Of a stretch of DNA of 64,000 nt, positions 1-11,284 are shown piece after piece. The notes beneath the pieces were generated by a model. It saw only the letters and a program-made list of their open reading frames with translations. It did no database searches and was not told where the DNA came from. Made by a program: the position numbers and the translations under genes. Numbering within the stretch: position 1 is the stretch's first letter; every line of letters begins with the position of its first letter. Origin of the DNA: Dryas octopetala (taxonomy: Eukaryota > Streptophyta > Magnoliopsida > Rosales > Rosaceae); NCBI GenBank assembly GCA_963921425.1, contig OY992832.1, forward strand, positions 19,070,835 to 19,134,834. Reading direction: 5' to 3'.

Positions 1-1913
1 ATTCTTACTGGCTGAACTTGTACCCTCTAAAAATAATGACACGTCAGATGGTATAAAAATGTGGTATAAAAATGTGGTAAGTATAGCATTATTCTATGTT
101 AATTTATAACTTCAACAATCAATATGTATCAAAACTGATGAGTAGATTTGTTAGTGTCCATGGACAATCAAACCATTCATATTGAACAAGAAGCATATAA
201 AACATAATTGGCTTTAATTTACATATTTGTTAGCTTCTAAAGCTCCAGTGTAATCTTCATATTCTTTGAACAAGAAGCATATAATATGTATGGATTTTAT
301 CAAGGATGGCAATCTAATTTTGCTTAAAATGTAATTTATGTTATTGCAGGCAGCTGCAGAGGAAAACAAGCTTTGTAGCGCAGTATATCAATCGTTGGGT
401 GCTAACAATACGATCAACTCAAGGACTAATTATCTGGCAGGAACACAATTATAATGGCACCTTGGTGACAAAATATAAAAGGCATGTATTTGACTAGCAA
501 ATAAAACCTAAACTAGAGGAATCTACACACAGTCATTGGATCTACTTAGTTTCTAAATTTAAGGAACTTATTGTGAGAAATATAAAAGGCATGTATTTGA
601 CTAGAAAATATTAAGTATACTTAGTTTCTTGTGTTTTATTCACTCACATCAAAAGAAAACTCTTTAGTTGTGGTTTGAAACAGGACATTCGATGTAATCT
701 CAAACACAATAGAAAAATCTTTTATCTCCAGGATGGAAGACTTACTTGTATATAAAGAAGGGACCCGGAGGTATCTGAGCATTAACCAAAAAAATAAAAC
801 CCAGGCATTGTGTATTAAAAATAAGATGATGTACCAGCCTGTGGTTGACAGAAAAACATTAGATACTCATGAACTGTATAATCCATCACAATCAATACAT
901 TTCTTCAATGATGAAATCATATCAGACATATTTTATCAAAAAATATATAAACCATTTGAGACTTAGTAATGTAAACAGCCATATTCAGTACCAGCTGGTA
1001 TTGATTGATATTTCAAACTGCACTCTATATCTTCTTAATTAGGATCCGAAATTGTTATCAAAAAATTTTATGGTCTCTAACTTGAGAAAGGAAATTTTTG
1101 GTGTGAAACCAAGTTTGGGTGTGAATCACCTGGAGTGAATTCAGTCTCTATCTTTATCTTTTAAGAGGTTCAATCTTCTCGTTCTCTTAATCTGCTTAGC
1201 CTACTAAGTAACTGTTTCTTGAGTTCATATCTTCTTATATTCTTGCCCATCAGGCATTTTCAGCAATTTTATTGTCTTCCCTTACTTCTGAAATTTCTAG
1301 CAATCCTTCTAAACCTGAGTTTGAATCTTATCTTACACATAACTTATCTTATGTTGAATAACCTCAATTCACTAAAATGGAATTAAGAATTGCATTGGAA
1401 TTTGAACAAACCCTAAACTAGAGGAGTCTACACAGCCATTGGATCTACTTTGTTTCTGAATTTTAAGGAACTTATTGTGAATTGTACATGTTGTTTCTAA
1501 CAGGAAATTTGAGTTCCTACTCTTGAAAGGAAAAGGAGTTGATGAAAAACATGAATTTGTGGGTCTTCTGTGTTTCAGAAGACATTCAATTAAAGAACAA
1601 CCAGCCTAATAGGTAAGAGCTTGAGAATTAAACTAATGTAGTATGAGAAAGGAAAAAGAAAGAGTAAGCAAAAAATGTAAAAACTAATATGTCGAAAAAG
1701 AAATAGTAAGAGAAATTTGAAACCAGGGGAGATTTCAATCGATTGGATGTCGATCTGTTGAATATGCATATATGTTTGATCAAAGTAAGGGCTTTTAGAT
1801 TCGCTGCTGAAAAATGAAATTTACAAGCATAGACTGCAGAATTAGTACCTGACTGAGATGGAATAATTAAAGTGGGACCCAATCATGGACGTCGCACATC
1901 GATCATATTTGTT
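1..1913. other. AT-rich intergenic DNA, no confident gene
   Basis: No recognisable gene. A 77-codon open frame (733-966, plus) resembles no family I know. An imperfect direct repeat of about 75 bp occurs at ~504-576 and ~1408-1480, and a shorter repeat around 472-500 recurs at ~580-605. The last few hundred bases probably hold the 3' UTR of the minus-strand resistance gene that ends at 1914. Confidence 0.5.
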
Positions 1914-4900
1914 TTAAATCGATATGTATATGCGAGGGATGTGAGCAATCTTGGGCCAATCTTCCCCTGTCTCTCTCTGGCACTGTTGTTTTAGCAAAGG
2001 ACAATGCCAGATTTCTAGATGAGAAAGAGAAGTGGGTAGCCCTTCATCTGGCAAGCACTGGAGCTCAGGGCAATTCTCAATCCACAAGCACTGAAGAGAG
2101 GTGAGGTGTCTCAACTCCTTGCCGTTCACGGTCTTAAGATTCAAACAATCTTTGATGCTGAGAGAAGTGAGAGTGGTGGGCAGCAGCCCCTCCTCCGGAA
2201 ACGAATCTACTTCTTCACATCCTTTGAAGCCGACCCGGAAATGCTTGAGAGAGGTGAGTCTTTGTAGACCCCACTGCATACGCTTTGCAATCACTTTTTT
2301 GCAATCATAGATCTTAAGTGATTCTAATTTTGGTGGCAATCCCCCTTCCGGAAATGATTCCAATTCTGGACAATGTTGTATCCACATAGTCTCAAGAGAT
2401 GGGAGAAGGGTGTGCATCTCTCCTGGCAGTGACCTCAACTTCTTACATTCCAAGATTTGAATTGAAGTCAAGTTGGGCGCTTGTAGCCCTCCATCGGGAA
2501 AACACACCAAATTTGGGCATTCCTCTATTTCCAATTGAGTGAGGGATAGGAGGAGTTTAGGGCATTGGGAAGTAGCAAGGGATTCTACATTAGCGTTCCA
2601 GATTCTGAGCTTTTCAAGCTTTGGGAAGTAGTCTAACGGGAATCTCCCGCTTAGCTTGAGACAATTCCACAACAGAAGCTCACAAAGATTAGGAAAACCT
2701 CCACTATAAAACTCTGGCCCTATTGACAGCACTTCTTTTAACCCAACAATTTCTAGCTTTTCAAGCGAGGGTAGCTGCCCCAATGATGGTAAAGACAAAC
2801 AATATCCACACGACACAAGTCGAACAGAAACTAGATTTGAGAAAGATTCATCTCCTACCCAACTTGGAAATCTCGTACCCCAATAAGAATCAATCTCGAG
2901 TGCTTTTAGGTTTGTATGAGGTTGGAGGTTGTTCAACACTTCTCTATGATTTTGTGAATGGCTCCTACCATTTCCCCATTCCAAAATTAGTTCATTGAGA
3001 TACTTCTCCCTCAAATTGGCCTCCACAGCATCTTTTGCATGGACAATATTTTGAAGCCCTGAGATATGAAGCATTCCACGCAAATACTGAAACTCTTTCA
3101 ATTCCACAATGTTACCTCCATTTACTTTGTCTAAAACAAAGTAACTTAATGTGCGGAGATGTTTGAAGAATTTGCCCATTTGTGGTGGCATCTTTTTCAA
3201 CTTTGTACCTTTGATATCAAGATGGCGCAAGTTGATTAATCTTCCCAAATTGGTTGGCAACTGAGTAAGAGCATGGCACCCTAACAACAATAATGTTTGT
3301 AAATTATACAAAGTACACATTGTATCAGGTAATTTTTTGATTGAAGTATAGGATATGTTCAGGTGCCTTAGATGTTTCAACTTACTAATTGAGTTAGGCA
3401 ACTTCGTAATATTATGGTGGCCTGATAAATTGAGTGCTCTTAAACATTGTAGCTTTGAAAGATCTTGTGGTATCTTGCTGTACACGCTGCCGAATTGTTT
3501 CCCTAGGGATAATGATAGCAAGGTGTGCAAATATTTTGCTTCATATAAAGCCTCAAACTTCCCACAGTTAAGACCAGATCCTTCCAGATAAGAGAAATGG
3601 CGAGTCTTGTTGAAAATATTGAGTGAGCCATTGTCCTCCCACCTAACACAAAATTCTCCAGATACAAACTTTGCTAAATCATTGGTAAGGTCATGCATGG
3701 TGAAAAATGGTTGGTGAGAAGAAACATCAACTCGTGACTGTTGGAAAAATGACCTTGAAATTAGATCATTGAAGTTCTCCTCTCCAACTTCCTCTACCAT
3801 TTTACTTTTTGTGGGTTGTAGAAGATCTTCTGCCATCCACAATAAAACCAATTCAATTTTTGTAAATTCATAATCTTTGGGGAATATTGAACAATAGGCA
3901 AAACATGGCTTGAGATGTAAAGGCAAATAACGATAGCTCAGCCATAGGGCTGGCAATATGTTAGTCTCCTTATATGACAACTCCCATATGTCACTCTTCA
4001 GTACATTTTCCCAATCCTCGATATTTAATTCATAGCGTAAAAGAGCCCCAAGTGATTTTGCAGCTAAAGGAAGACCTTGACATTTCCTAACAATTTGTCT
4101 TCCAATTACTTCAAGATTAGGATGGGCACTAACACTTCTGAAGGCATGCTTTGAAAATAACAACCAACAATCTTCATCACATATTTTCTTTAGATGGTGG
4201 GTTTGAAGAGTACCCATCATAGATGCAACACCTGCATTACGGGTTGTGACAATGATTTTACTTCCATCTGCTCCAGACTTAAATGGGCGCCTTAAGAAAT
4301 CCCAGTGACTATAATTCTCGTCCCAAACGTCATCAAGAACAAAGAGAAACTTCTTTCCCGACAAAGCCTGCTGGAGTTTAACTTGAAGCTGATCTAAGTC
4401 TGTTATATCACAGGTTTGTGGAGTGACTGACCCGTAAATGGTTTGCGTTATTCTACGAATATCAAATTCTTCGGTAACACAAACCCATGCTCGGGGCTCA
4501 AATTGCTTCTTCACTCTAACATCATTGTATAAAAGCTGAGCAAGGGTGGTCTTTCCGAGTCCACCCATGCCCATAATGGGAATCACACCTATCTTACTGC
4601 TAGTGGGGTCATTTGATAGCAATAATTGAATAATGGTCTCCTTGTCCTCATCCCTTCCATACACACCAGAGTCTTCTACCAAAGAAGTTGAAGGTAGTGT
4701 TTGTGAGACTCTGTGTCTGGCACCTACCTTCAAATTAAGATCATCTTTTTGTTTTGCAATGAACTCTAGTTTCTCAATTATTTCCTCTATCCTGGGGTCT
4801 ACTGATTTGTCGAAAGCATGAAACGAAGCAGAGATGAATTGCTTTACCTTACTTGTGCTGCTTCCTGGGAGCTTGTGCCTTAACGCTTGTGTCTTGATCT

Positions 4901-5159
4901 CGTCCAACAGGTCCTGAGCATGATAAACAGTGTCTTTAAGCTCACTGAGCCACTGCTTCACATCTGAATCCCGGATTTGCTTCTCCTCGGCATCCTCGTA
5001 AACCTTACCAACAGACAGCAACGTGATCCTCAGCTTCTGCAGTAATCCTTCGGTCTGTTTCTTTCCCCTGATGAAGTTCCTGACCTCCTCACAGTCCATC
5101 TTTTGAAACGCCTGTTGAAAGAAAGCAGAGAAAAAGGCTCCAGCTAGCATCTCAGCCAT
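1914..5159 (-). CDS. CC-NB-LRR disease resistance protein (RPP13-like 1 type)
   Basis: Predicted intracellular immune receptor that would sense pathogen effectors and trigger a hypersensitive response through its nucleotide-binding switch. One uninterrupted exon encodes about 1081 residues, the usual length for the family. An Rx-type coiled coil (residues ~5-130, with an EDVID-like AQDLLDEI) is followed by NB-ARC: P-loop GMGGLGKTT (~199), kinase-2 FLFVLDDVWDE (~274), RNBS-B GSKIIVTTR (~301), GLPL CQGLPLA (~362), RNBS-D CFAYCSIFPKDYEF (~421) and MHD in TMHDLTNDLA (~489). Irregular leucine-rich repeats run from ~530 to the C-terminus. I chose the ATG at 5159 (MAEMLAG, the common family start); the frame extends two codons upstream only from a TTG. 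All switch motifs look intact, so it is probably functional. Specificity cannot be inferred. Confidence 0.93.
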   Translation of the reverse strand: MAEMLAGAFFSAFFQQAFQKMDCEEVRNFIRGKKQTEGLLQKLRITLLSVGKVYEDAEEKQIRDSDVKQWLSELKDTVYHAQDLLDEIKTQALRHKLPGSSTSKVKQFISASFHAFDKSVDPRIEEIIEKLEFIAKQKDDLNLKVGARHRVSQTLPSTSLVEDSGVYGRDEDKETIIQLLLSNDPTSSKIGVIPIMGMGGLGKTTLAQLLYNDVRVKKQFEPRAWVCVTEEFDIRRITQTIYGSVTPQTCDITDLDQLQVKLQQALSGKKFLFVLDDVWDENYSHWDFLRRPFKSGADGSKIIVTTRNAGVASMMGTLQTHHLKKICDEDCWLLFSKHAFRSVSAHPNLEVIGRQIVRKCQGLPLAAKSLGALLRYELNIEDWENVLKSDIWELSYKETNILPALWLSYRYLPLHLKPCFAYCSIFPKDYEFTKIELVLLWMAEDLLQPTKSKMVEEVGEENFNDLISRSFFQQSRVDVSSHQPFFTMHDLTNDLAKFVSGEFCVRWEDNGSLNIFNKTRHFSYLEGSGLNCGKFEALYEAKYLHTLLSLSLGKQFGSVYSKIPQDLSKLQCLRALNLSGHHNITKLPNSISKLKHLRHLNISYTSIKKLPDTMCTLYNLQTLLLLGCHALTQLPTNLGRLINLRHLDIKGTKLKKMPPQMGKFFKHLRTLSYFVLDKVNGGNIVELKEFQYLRGMLHISGLQNIVHAKDAVEANLREKYLNELILEWGNGRSHSQNHREVLNNLQPHTNLKALEIDSYWGTRFPSWVGDESFSNLVSVRLVSCGYCLSLPSLGQLPSLEKLEIVGLKEVLSIGPEFYSGGFPNLCELLLWNCLKLSGRFPLDYFPKLEKLRIWNANVESLATSQCPKLLLSLTQLEIEECPNLVCFPDGGLQAPNLTSIQILECKKLRSLPGEMHTLLPSLETMWIQHCPELESFPEGGLPPKLESLKIYDCKKVIAKRMQWGLQRLTSLKHFRVGFKGCEEVDSFPEEGLLPTTLTSLSIKDCLNLKTVNGKELRHLTSLQCLWIENCPELQCLPDEGLPTSLSHLEIWHCPLLKQQCQRETGEDWPKIAHIPRIYISI
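4550..4571 (-). promoter_or_regulatory. candidate miR482/miR2118 target site in the P-loop codons
   Basis: The 22 nt encoding the end of the P-loop match the complement of the remembered miR482 sequence at 18 of 22 positions. miR482/2118 is known to target this motif in many plant NB-LRR transcripts and to trigger phasiRNAs. Four mismatches, one near the cleavage position, make this a candidate only. Confidence 0.35.
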
Positions 5160-5792
5160 GATCAATGGAATTGCAGATTTATGGAATTAGGAGAAGTTGA
5201 GAGAAGGTATCGAAAAACAGAATTATGAAGAGAGTTGAGAGTTGGGGATATTAATTTACGAAGCTGGTAGGATATTAATTTACATTCAATAGACGACCCA
5301 TAAGTCAAGCTGATAGAATAGGGGATGCTAGCTACCACACAATTGCTGCTAGTCAAGTTGAACGACGTCACATGTTTATACTTTCCTTTTCCATTGTTTA
5401 AGTAGAATTATGAATATGGTATTTTTGTTATCCTATCCTCTTTGTCATGAATATAGGTTAATTTAATGTTACAGATTAATGGAAGACTATTTCTGATTCT
5501 TCAATTGTAAGTTTGTAAGCTGTTGAATGTTAGGGTGGATTTTTGTTACTGCTCAACTGAATTGATCAACCAAGTTGGAAGCCTGACTATGTTGGAATTT
5601 CAATGATTAAAAGAATTATATAATGAGTGAAGATATTTATACTTACTCCCTAGTCCCTAGTCCCTAGTAAATAAAGTTAATGTATATGTCACATATGTAC
5701 ATATAAGAAAAAACAGTGTATATAGTACAATATATCAATCCAACCATTATTGCTTTGGCAACCAAAGTCAAGAAAATGCATATATTGACTCA
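5160..5792. other. upstream region of the NB-LRR gene
   Basis: AT-rich sequence between the resistance-gene start and the left end of the MULE. It should hold the resistance-gene promoter and 5' UTR on the minus strand. No coding sequence is recognised. The last nine bases (5784-5792, attgactca) are the left target-site duplication of the MULE. Confidence 0.5.
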
Positions 5793-5947
5793 GGATAAGG
5801 ATCCTCTGCCAGGGTCTCTCTACCAGGTTTGTACCAGGCTTTTGATCTTGGCCATTGAAAGGATCCAATGGTCATCACAACACCATATTTTCAAGGCCCA
5901 CTTACCATAATTTTTCAGGCCCATCTTTATTTATCTTTTCACATCAA
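5793..5947 (+). repeat. left terminal inverted repeat of the MULE
   Basis: Matches the reverse complement of 11122-11275 with scattered mismatches and a few small indels. In Mutator elements the terminal repeats carry transposase-binding sites and promoter activity; here the repeat lies ~770 bp upstream of the chosen transposase start. Confidence 0.85.
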
Positions 5948-6713
5948 TACATATGAAATACAAAAATTTTATTGGTGTTTTGGCTTCCCGCGTTTGGCTT
6001 CTCACTTTTTCCTCTGTACGAACCAATGACATCAAAGCTTCAAGTGCTTCTCTACTAAGTCTTCAACTAGTGCATAATTCCTTTTTCTCTTCAACTCTAA
6101 ATTTATTTATTTTTTTATTGGATCTTTTTGAGGTATGTCTCTGTTCTATTTCTTCTACATGGGTTGCAATCATAAATCAATGAATTCTTTCTATTAGAAT
6201 ATGTGTTTGGATGCTAGGAATATCTTTTTTTTTTTTCTTTATTGTAACTTATATGTGTCTCTCAATATGATTTATCCTCTTTGATATCTAAGAAATAGAA
6301 TACAAATCTAAGTGAGATAGTTATGATGAGACTATGAATTCGATTTTGATTTTGATTTTGGTTTTTTGGTTTTTTGGTTTTTTCTTAGAAGGGTTACTTT
6401 TTTTATGTATAGTTTCTTAGAATTCCTAGTAAAAGAATATAGGCAAGAAAGCAAATTGAAGGATATATACATGTTTGTAATTATTACAATACAACAAGTC
6501 ATAAAAGATCTTAGGAATGCATTTTTATTGTTTCGACCAAAAAAAGAAGAAGTTTTCATGTTTCAAGGTCGTGACTTGCTTCTTGGAGTTCTTTTATTTG
6601 TAATGTTTAGTTGTTATGCTCTCATACTTGCTGGCTTTTCTTTTATATGTTGTTCTATCCACAATACATGTTTTTCTATAATGCAGATACTACTATTTGA
6701 TATCCCAATTGAA

Positions 6714-8893
6714 ATGAGTAATTCAATGACCACTGACAACATTGATGGAGATGATGATTTATGTGATTTAGATTGGAAACCAAGATGTGGAATGGAGTTC
6801 GATTCTCAAGAAACAGCCTATAATTTTTATAATGACTATGGGAGGAAAATAGGGTTTTCCATAAGGAAAGACAACCAAAACAAGAATAAAATAACAGGTG
6901 AAGTCACTTCAAGAGTTTATTTTTGTTGGAAGGAGGGTTTTCGATCTAAAGATAAGCGGGATCACATGGTTAAAAACCCAAGAGCAGAGACAAGGACAGG
7001 TTGCGGTGCTCAAATGGTTATCAAGTTCAATAGATCAAATGGTAAGTATTTTGTACATCATTTTGTTGAGCAACACAACCATCCTCTTGTAAAACCAGAG
7101 TGTGCACACATGCTACCATCTCAACGAAAATTACATGGCTCACAAGCTATTCAAGTAGATTTAGCAGAAGAATCTGGGATCTCGCTTCGTTCTACATATG
7201 AGTTAATGGGCAGGCAAGCTGGAGGAAGAGAGTCTCTAGGGTATACAAAAATAGATCAAAAGAACTATCTTTGATCAAAGAGGCAGAGCAAATTGGCATA
7301 TGGTGAAGCAGGCAGCTTGTTGAAATATTTTCAAAATCAGACACTTGAAAATCCATCATTTTTTTATGCTGTACAATTGGACAGTGAGGAGTTAATAACT
7401 AATATTTTCTGGGCAGATGCTAGAATGATAATTGACTATGGCCATTTCGGTGATGTTGTTTCATTTGATACAACCTATAAAACTAACCGAGCAGGCCGCC
7501 CATTTGGTGTGTTTGTTGGACTGAATCACCATCGAGAGATTGTAGTTTTTGGGGCAGCATTGATGTATGATGAAACTGTTGATTCTTTTATTTGGCTATT
7601 TGAAACATTTTTGGAGGCAATGTCCAAGAAGGCTCCAAAAACCATTTTCACAGATCAAGATCCTGCAATGGCAAAAGCTATTCCAATTGTGATGCCAGAC
7701 ACATACCATAGGCTTTGCACATGGCATATAATGCAAAATGCCATCAAGCATTTAAAATTCAAGGGTTCCAATGGGGTGAGAAACATCCTTATAAAGCTTA
7801 TGAATGAATATGAAGAGGAGGATGAATTTCAAGCTACTTGGGATGCAATTCTTGAGGAGTACAAAGTGTTTGATAACCCATGGTTGAAAAGCATATATGA
7901 GGTGAGGAAAAAATGGGCTATGACATATGTGAAGTGGGCATGGTCAGGAGGAGCAAAAACCACCCAACTTAGTGAGTGCTTTAATGCTAGCATAAAAGAG
8001 TACTTGAACTCAGACCATAATTTGCTGCAATTTTTCATGCATTTTGACAAGGTGCTTAATGATAAAAGGTATAAAGAGTACCAAGCTGAGTATGAGTTGT
8101 GTTATAAAAATCCACAAGTGAGAGTTCCTGCTATGATGGTTAAACAAGCAGGTGATACTTATACCAAATCAATATTTGAGGAATTTCAAAAGCAGTATGG
8201 AGAGTCTCTTGATTTACAAATAAAAAACATTGATAATCATGGTGAAGATATTGTGTATACAGTTTTTTCACCTTATGGTGGCTTTAGAGAACGACAAGTA
8301 AAGAGGAAAAGAGATTCAAACATCTCTTGTAGTTGTAGATCATTTGAGATGAAAGGTATTTTGTGCAGTCACGCCATAAAAATCCTTCGAGAGGTCATGG
8401 GCATTCTAGAGATTCCTAGTCAATATATTCTTAAAAGATGGACACGAAAGGCAAGAGCTGAAAGTGTACAAGATATGCATGGGAAGGACATTCAAGCGGA
8501 TGCTAAGTTGCAACAAACTTCTCGATATAGATCTTTGTGTCACACATTTACAAGGATATCATCTAGGGCTGCCGAAAATGAAGATGCATATAGTATGGCC
8601 CTTAGTTATGCACACAGTTTGAGCAAGATGATTGAAGACGTGCTAAGTTTAAAAATTGATGGTCAAGTGCAAGATAAAAATGAAGGCTCTTCTCCCATTA
8701 TCAATGCTCATGGTGTTCATTGTTTGGATGATGTAAATGTTGTCCGAGCAAAAGGAGTAAAAAAAAGAGAGACTTGTCAAGGAAGAAGACGAATCAAAAG
8801 TGCATTAGAGAAAGCTTTAGCTAAAAAGAAACGAACATCAATCTCTCTTTTGTCAAAGGTAAAGTTGTGCTTTAAAAAGAAAATACAGTCTAC

Positions 8894-8931
<38 letters not shown>

Positions 8932-9524
8932 TAGTCATGACTATTATATATACGCTAGTCATGACAGTTATATAGACATGATTGTTATAAGAAATGCTTG
9001 CAATTGTATATAATTATGTTCATTATATTATACAGGAATCACTTAGTTGTAAACAGAAATCTACAGCAGAAAATTATGTTCCTACTCCTCCATTACCTTC
9101 TAGCCAATGTCATCCACCATTTTACCCTACAAATTTGGTGAGTGCTTATGAATTTATTATGTATATTTGTATCTTTATGATGTCGATAATGGTTCTTTAT
9201 GTTATTTTCCATAGTCACAGGAGTATGACATGCATAATTCAATACCATGGATGGCAAATGAAGAACCTCAATGTACTACCTTTCAAGCATTACTTCAAAC
9301 TAACCCCACTGCATATGCCTTTGCATATCACAATTTGCAAGCTTCGAATGACATTCCTTCTAGTCAAGTATGTGTTAAGATGTATTTCAAATACTTTATA
9401 TTATTTGGTTAAGTGTGAGATATATTTTTTTGCCTACAATTTCATAACTTTTCCAACAAATATTTTGTAGGATTTAGATTTGAATGCAACTGATGAAGGA
9501 CCAATGCCTTCAAGTTCTTATTAA
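6714..9524 (+). CDS. MULE transposase, FAR1/FHY3-like, with one in-frame stop
   Basis: Likely exons 6714-8858, 9036-9137, 9215-9367 and 9471-9524, about 817 codons, with consistent phases and GT-AG borders. Order: FAR1 DNA-binding domain (FDSQETAYNFYNDYGRKIGFSIR...RTGCGAQM...HNHPL), MULE transposase domain with the acidic residues visible in SFDTTYK, FTDQDPA and the LSECFN segment, then a SWIM zinc finger (CSCRSFEMKGILCSHAI). A TGA at 7272-7274 interrupts the frame between the first two domains (KNYL-stop-SKRQS), where relatives read straight through; no other break is seen. FHY3/FAR1 host regulators derive from such transposases, but the flanking inverted repeats and 9-bp duplication make this a transposon gene. 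The start at 6714 (MSNSMTTDN) is the first ATG giving a normal FRS N-terminus; an acceptor-like site just upstream allows a further 5' exon. Confidence 0.8.
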
Positions 9525-11121
9525 ATTCTTTTGCTTGTCTACTCCACTGTAAGTCGAGTTGAACTTTGAGTGTCAATTAAGCAAAATTTTTACCTGTTTC
9601 AGCTGCATTAATTTTAATTTTAGAGTATCCTAATTATGTATTAAAGGATTTTTTCTTAAAAAAAAAACTGATTATTATTATTTATTATGATGCAGGGTTG
9701 TTGTCTTTAATACTGTTTGGCTTGAGCAGTAGATTATATCTTGGAGGGCCATGGTTGGAATGTGATTTTGTATAGAACTGGTTGTTTCATTTGTGCATCC
9801 TTCAGAGTAGTAACCTTAATACCCATTCAGAGCAACACCTTGTATCAAAGCATATCACCTTGTAGAATTGGTTATTGGAAATCTGTTTCAGTTGGCTTCA
9901 CATTTTGTGTTCTACCTGGAATTCTTAAACTTGTGATAATATGACCAATTTCAGTTTAGTAGCTTGGCATCTCACTGAACTTTCTTGAATTTGTTTAACT
10001 TTGTTGATGTTTTTCAATCTAGTCTCTCTTTTTATACAAAAAGTCTCAAACTTGAATTCCATCTACATATGTTGATGTACAAGAATTGGAAAGTGTATTT
10101 GGTATGGACAACCCTTTTTTGAAGAGTAGTGGATTTAAATTTAAGGTTCACTTTGAAGAGAACTAACAGAACACAAATTTTGGAAAATACATATATACTG
10201 TAATTCATCATTTCTTTTACATGTTACAAGTACAAAAAATCTCATACTTGAGTTTCATCCACGTATAAACAACTAAAACAATAGCCATCCACAGGGTCTT
10301 AAAAAATTTAGCACTCTTCATATGCTATTGAAATAGCCATCTCTGAACAGCATAATTCCATGGTAGTAGTTTCACATCTTCTTGAAAGGAAATCCATTCA
10401 TAAACTGCATAAACAATATTAGAACATGAGGCCAATTGCAAAGGATACAAATTTCTCAAAAAGCTCAATATATAAGTCATAATAGACAAAAACATGTAAT
10501 TTCACAATAGTCACAATTAAGTAAAAATATCTCACATCCCAAATTCTACATAAGACAGTGAAAGAGTACTTAAGAATAAAATTTTCAATTGCACTCGGTG
10601 GATACTAATGCATTAACTACCTAAAATTAACGAAAAAAAATAAATATTGAAATAGATTAATCAGATGCTTGCTTCTATTGTTTAACACATTGCTTCTATG
10701 CATCGGAATTCCAAAAATAAATTTTGGGAGAGGAAAGAGGATAAATAATCAAATAAATATGAGAAAAAAAAATGATTCAACAAAACCTACTACAAGAAAA
10801 ATTGGATTCAGGTTACAAAATTACTCTCAACAATCAAAATCATATAAACATTAGGCAACCCATTAACCAAATAACAAAAAAAAAAATGGCAGTTGGGTTT
10901 TAAAATCATGCCTCTATGGACGGTGAACAGAGAGGAGATGAGAGCTTGAGAGAATACCCAAAACTTTCAAATTCTTAGATCTGGGAGACGAGATGAAGGG
11001 GACAGAAGTTGAGATTAGAGAGTGAGACAGAGAAGCGATGGAAGGGGAAAATGGTGATCGACCAGGGAAGCCAAACATATGAAACACGGTTGTACTGTAT
11101 TTTGTATTTTGTATTGTACGT

Positions 11122-11275
11122 TTGATGTGAAAAGATAAATAAAGGTGGGTTTTAAAATTATGGTAAGTGGGCCTTGAAAATATGGTGTTGTGATGACCAT
11201 TGGATCCTTTCAATGGCCAAGATCAAAAGTCTGGTACAATCCTGGTAGAGAGACCCTGGTAGAGGATCCTTATCC
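11122..11275 (-). repeat. right terminal inverted repeat of the MULE
   Basis: Inverted partner of 5793-5947. The flank 11276-11284 (attgagtca) matches the left flank at 8 of 9 positions. Confidence 0.85.
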
Positions 11276-11284
11276 ATTGAGTCA

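Larger units (their letters stand above)
5793..11275 (+). mobile_element. MULE (Mutator-like) transposon with FAR1-type transposase
   Basis: A 5,483-bp DNA transposon. Its ends are inverted repeats of about 155 bp (5793-5947 and 11122-11275) starting ggataaggatcc, and it is flanked by 9-bp target duplications attgactca (5784-5792) and attgagtca (11276-11284) with one mismatch. A 9-bp duplication is the Mutator hallmark. It carries a four-exon transposase gene on the plus strand. The ~1.6 kb between the gene and the right repeat has no recognised gene. A TA/CA microsatellite (8897-8931) lies in the first transposase intron. The transposase has one internal stop, so this copy is probably not autonomous as it stands. 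Confidence 0.88.

Noticed and set aside
733-966. 77-codon open frame
   Set aside because: No recognisable domain or splice context; could be chance in AT-rich DNA.
5160-5165. NB-LRR start at 5165
   Set aside because: That codon is TTG; the first ATG is at 5159 and gives the usual MAEMLAG start.
6366-8975. Two separate host FAR1-related genes
   Set aside because: Both parts lie in one frame separated by a single TGA, and the whole is enclosed by inverted repeats and a 9-bp duplication, so it is one transposase gene of a MULE.
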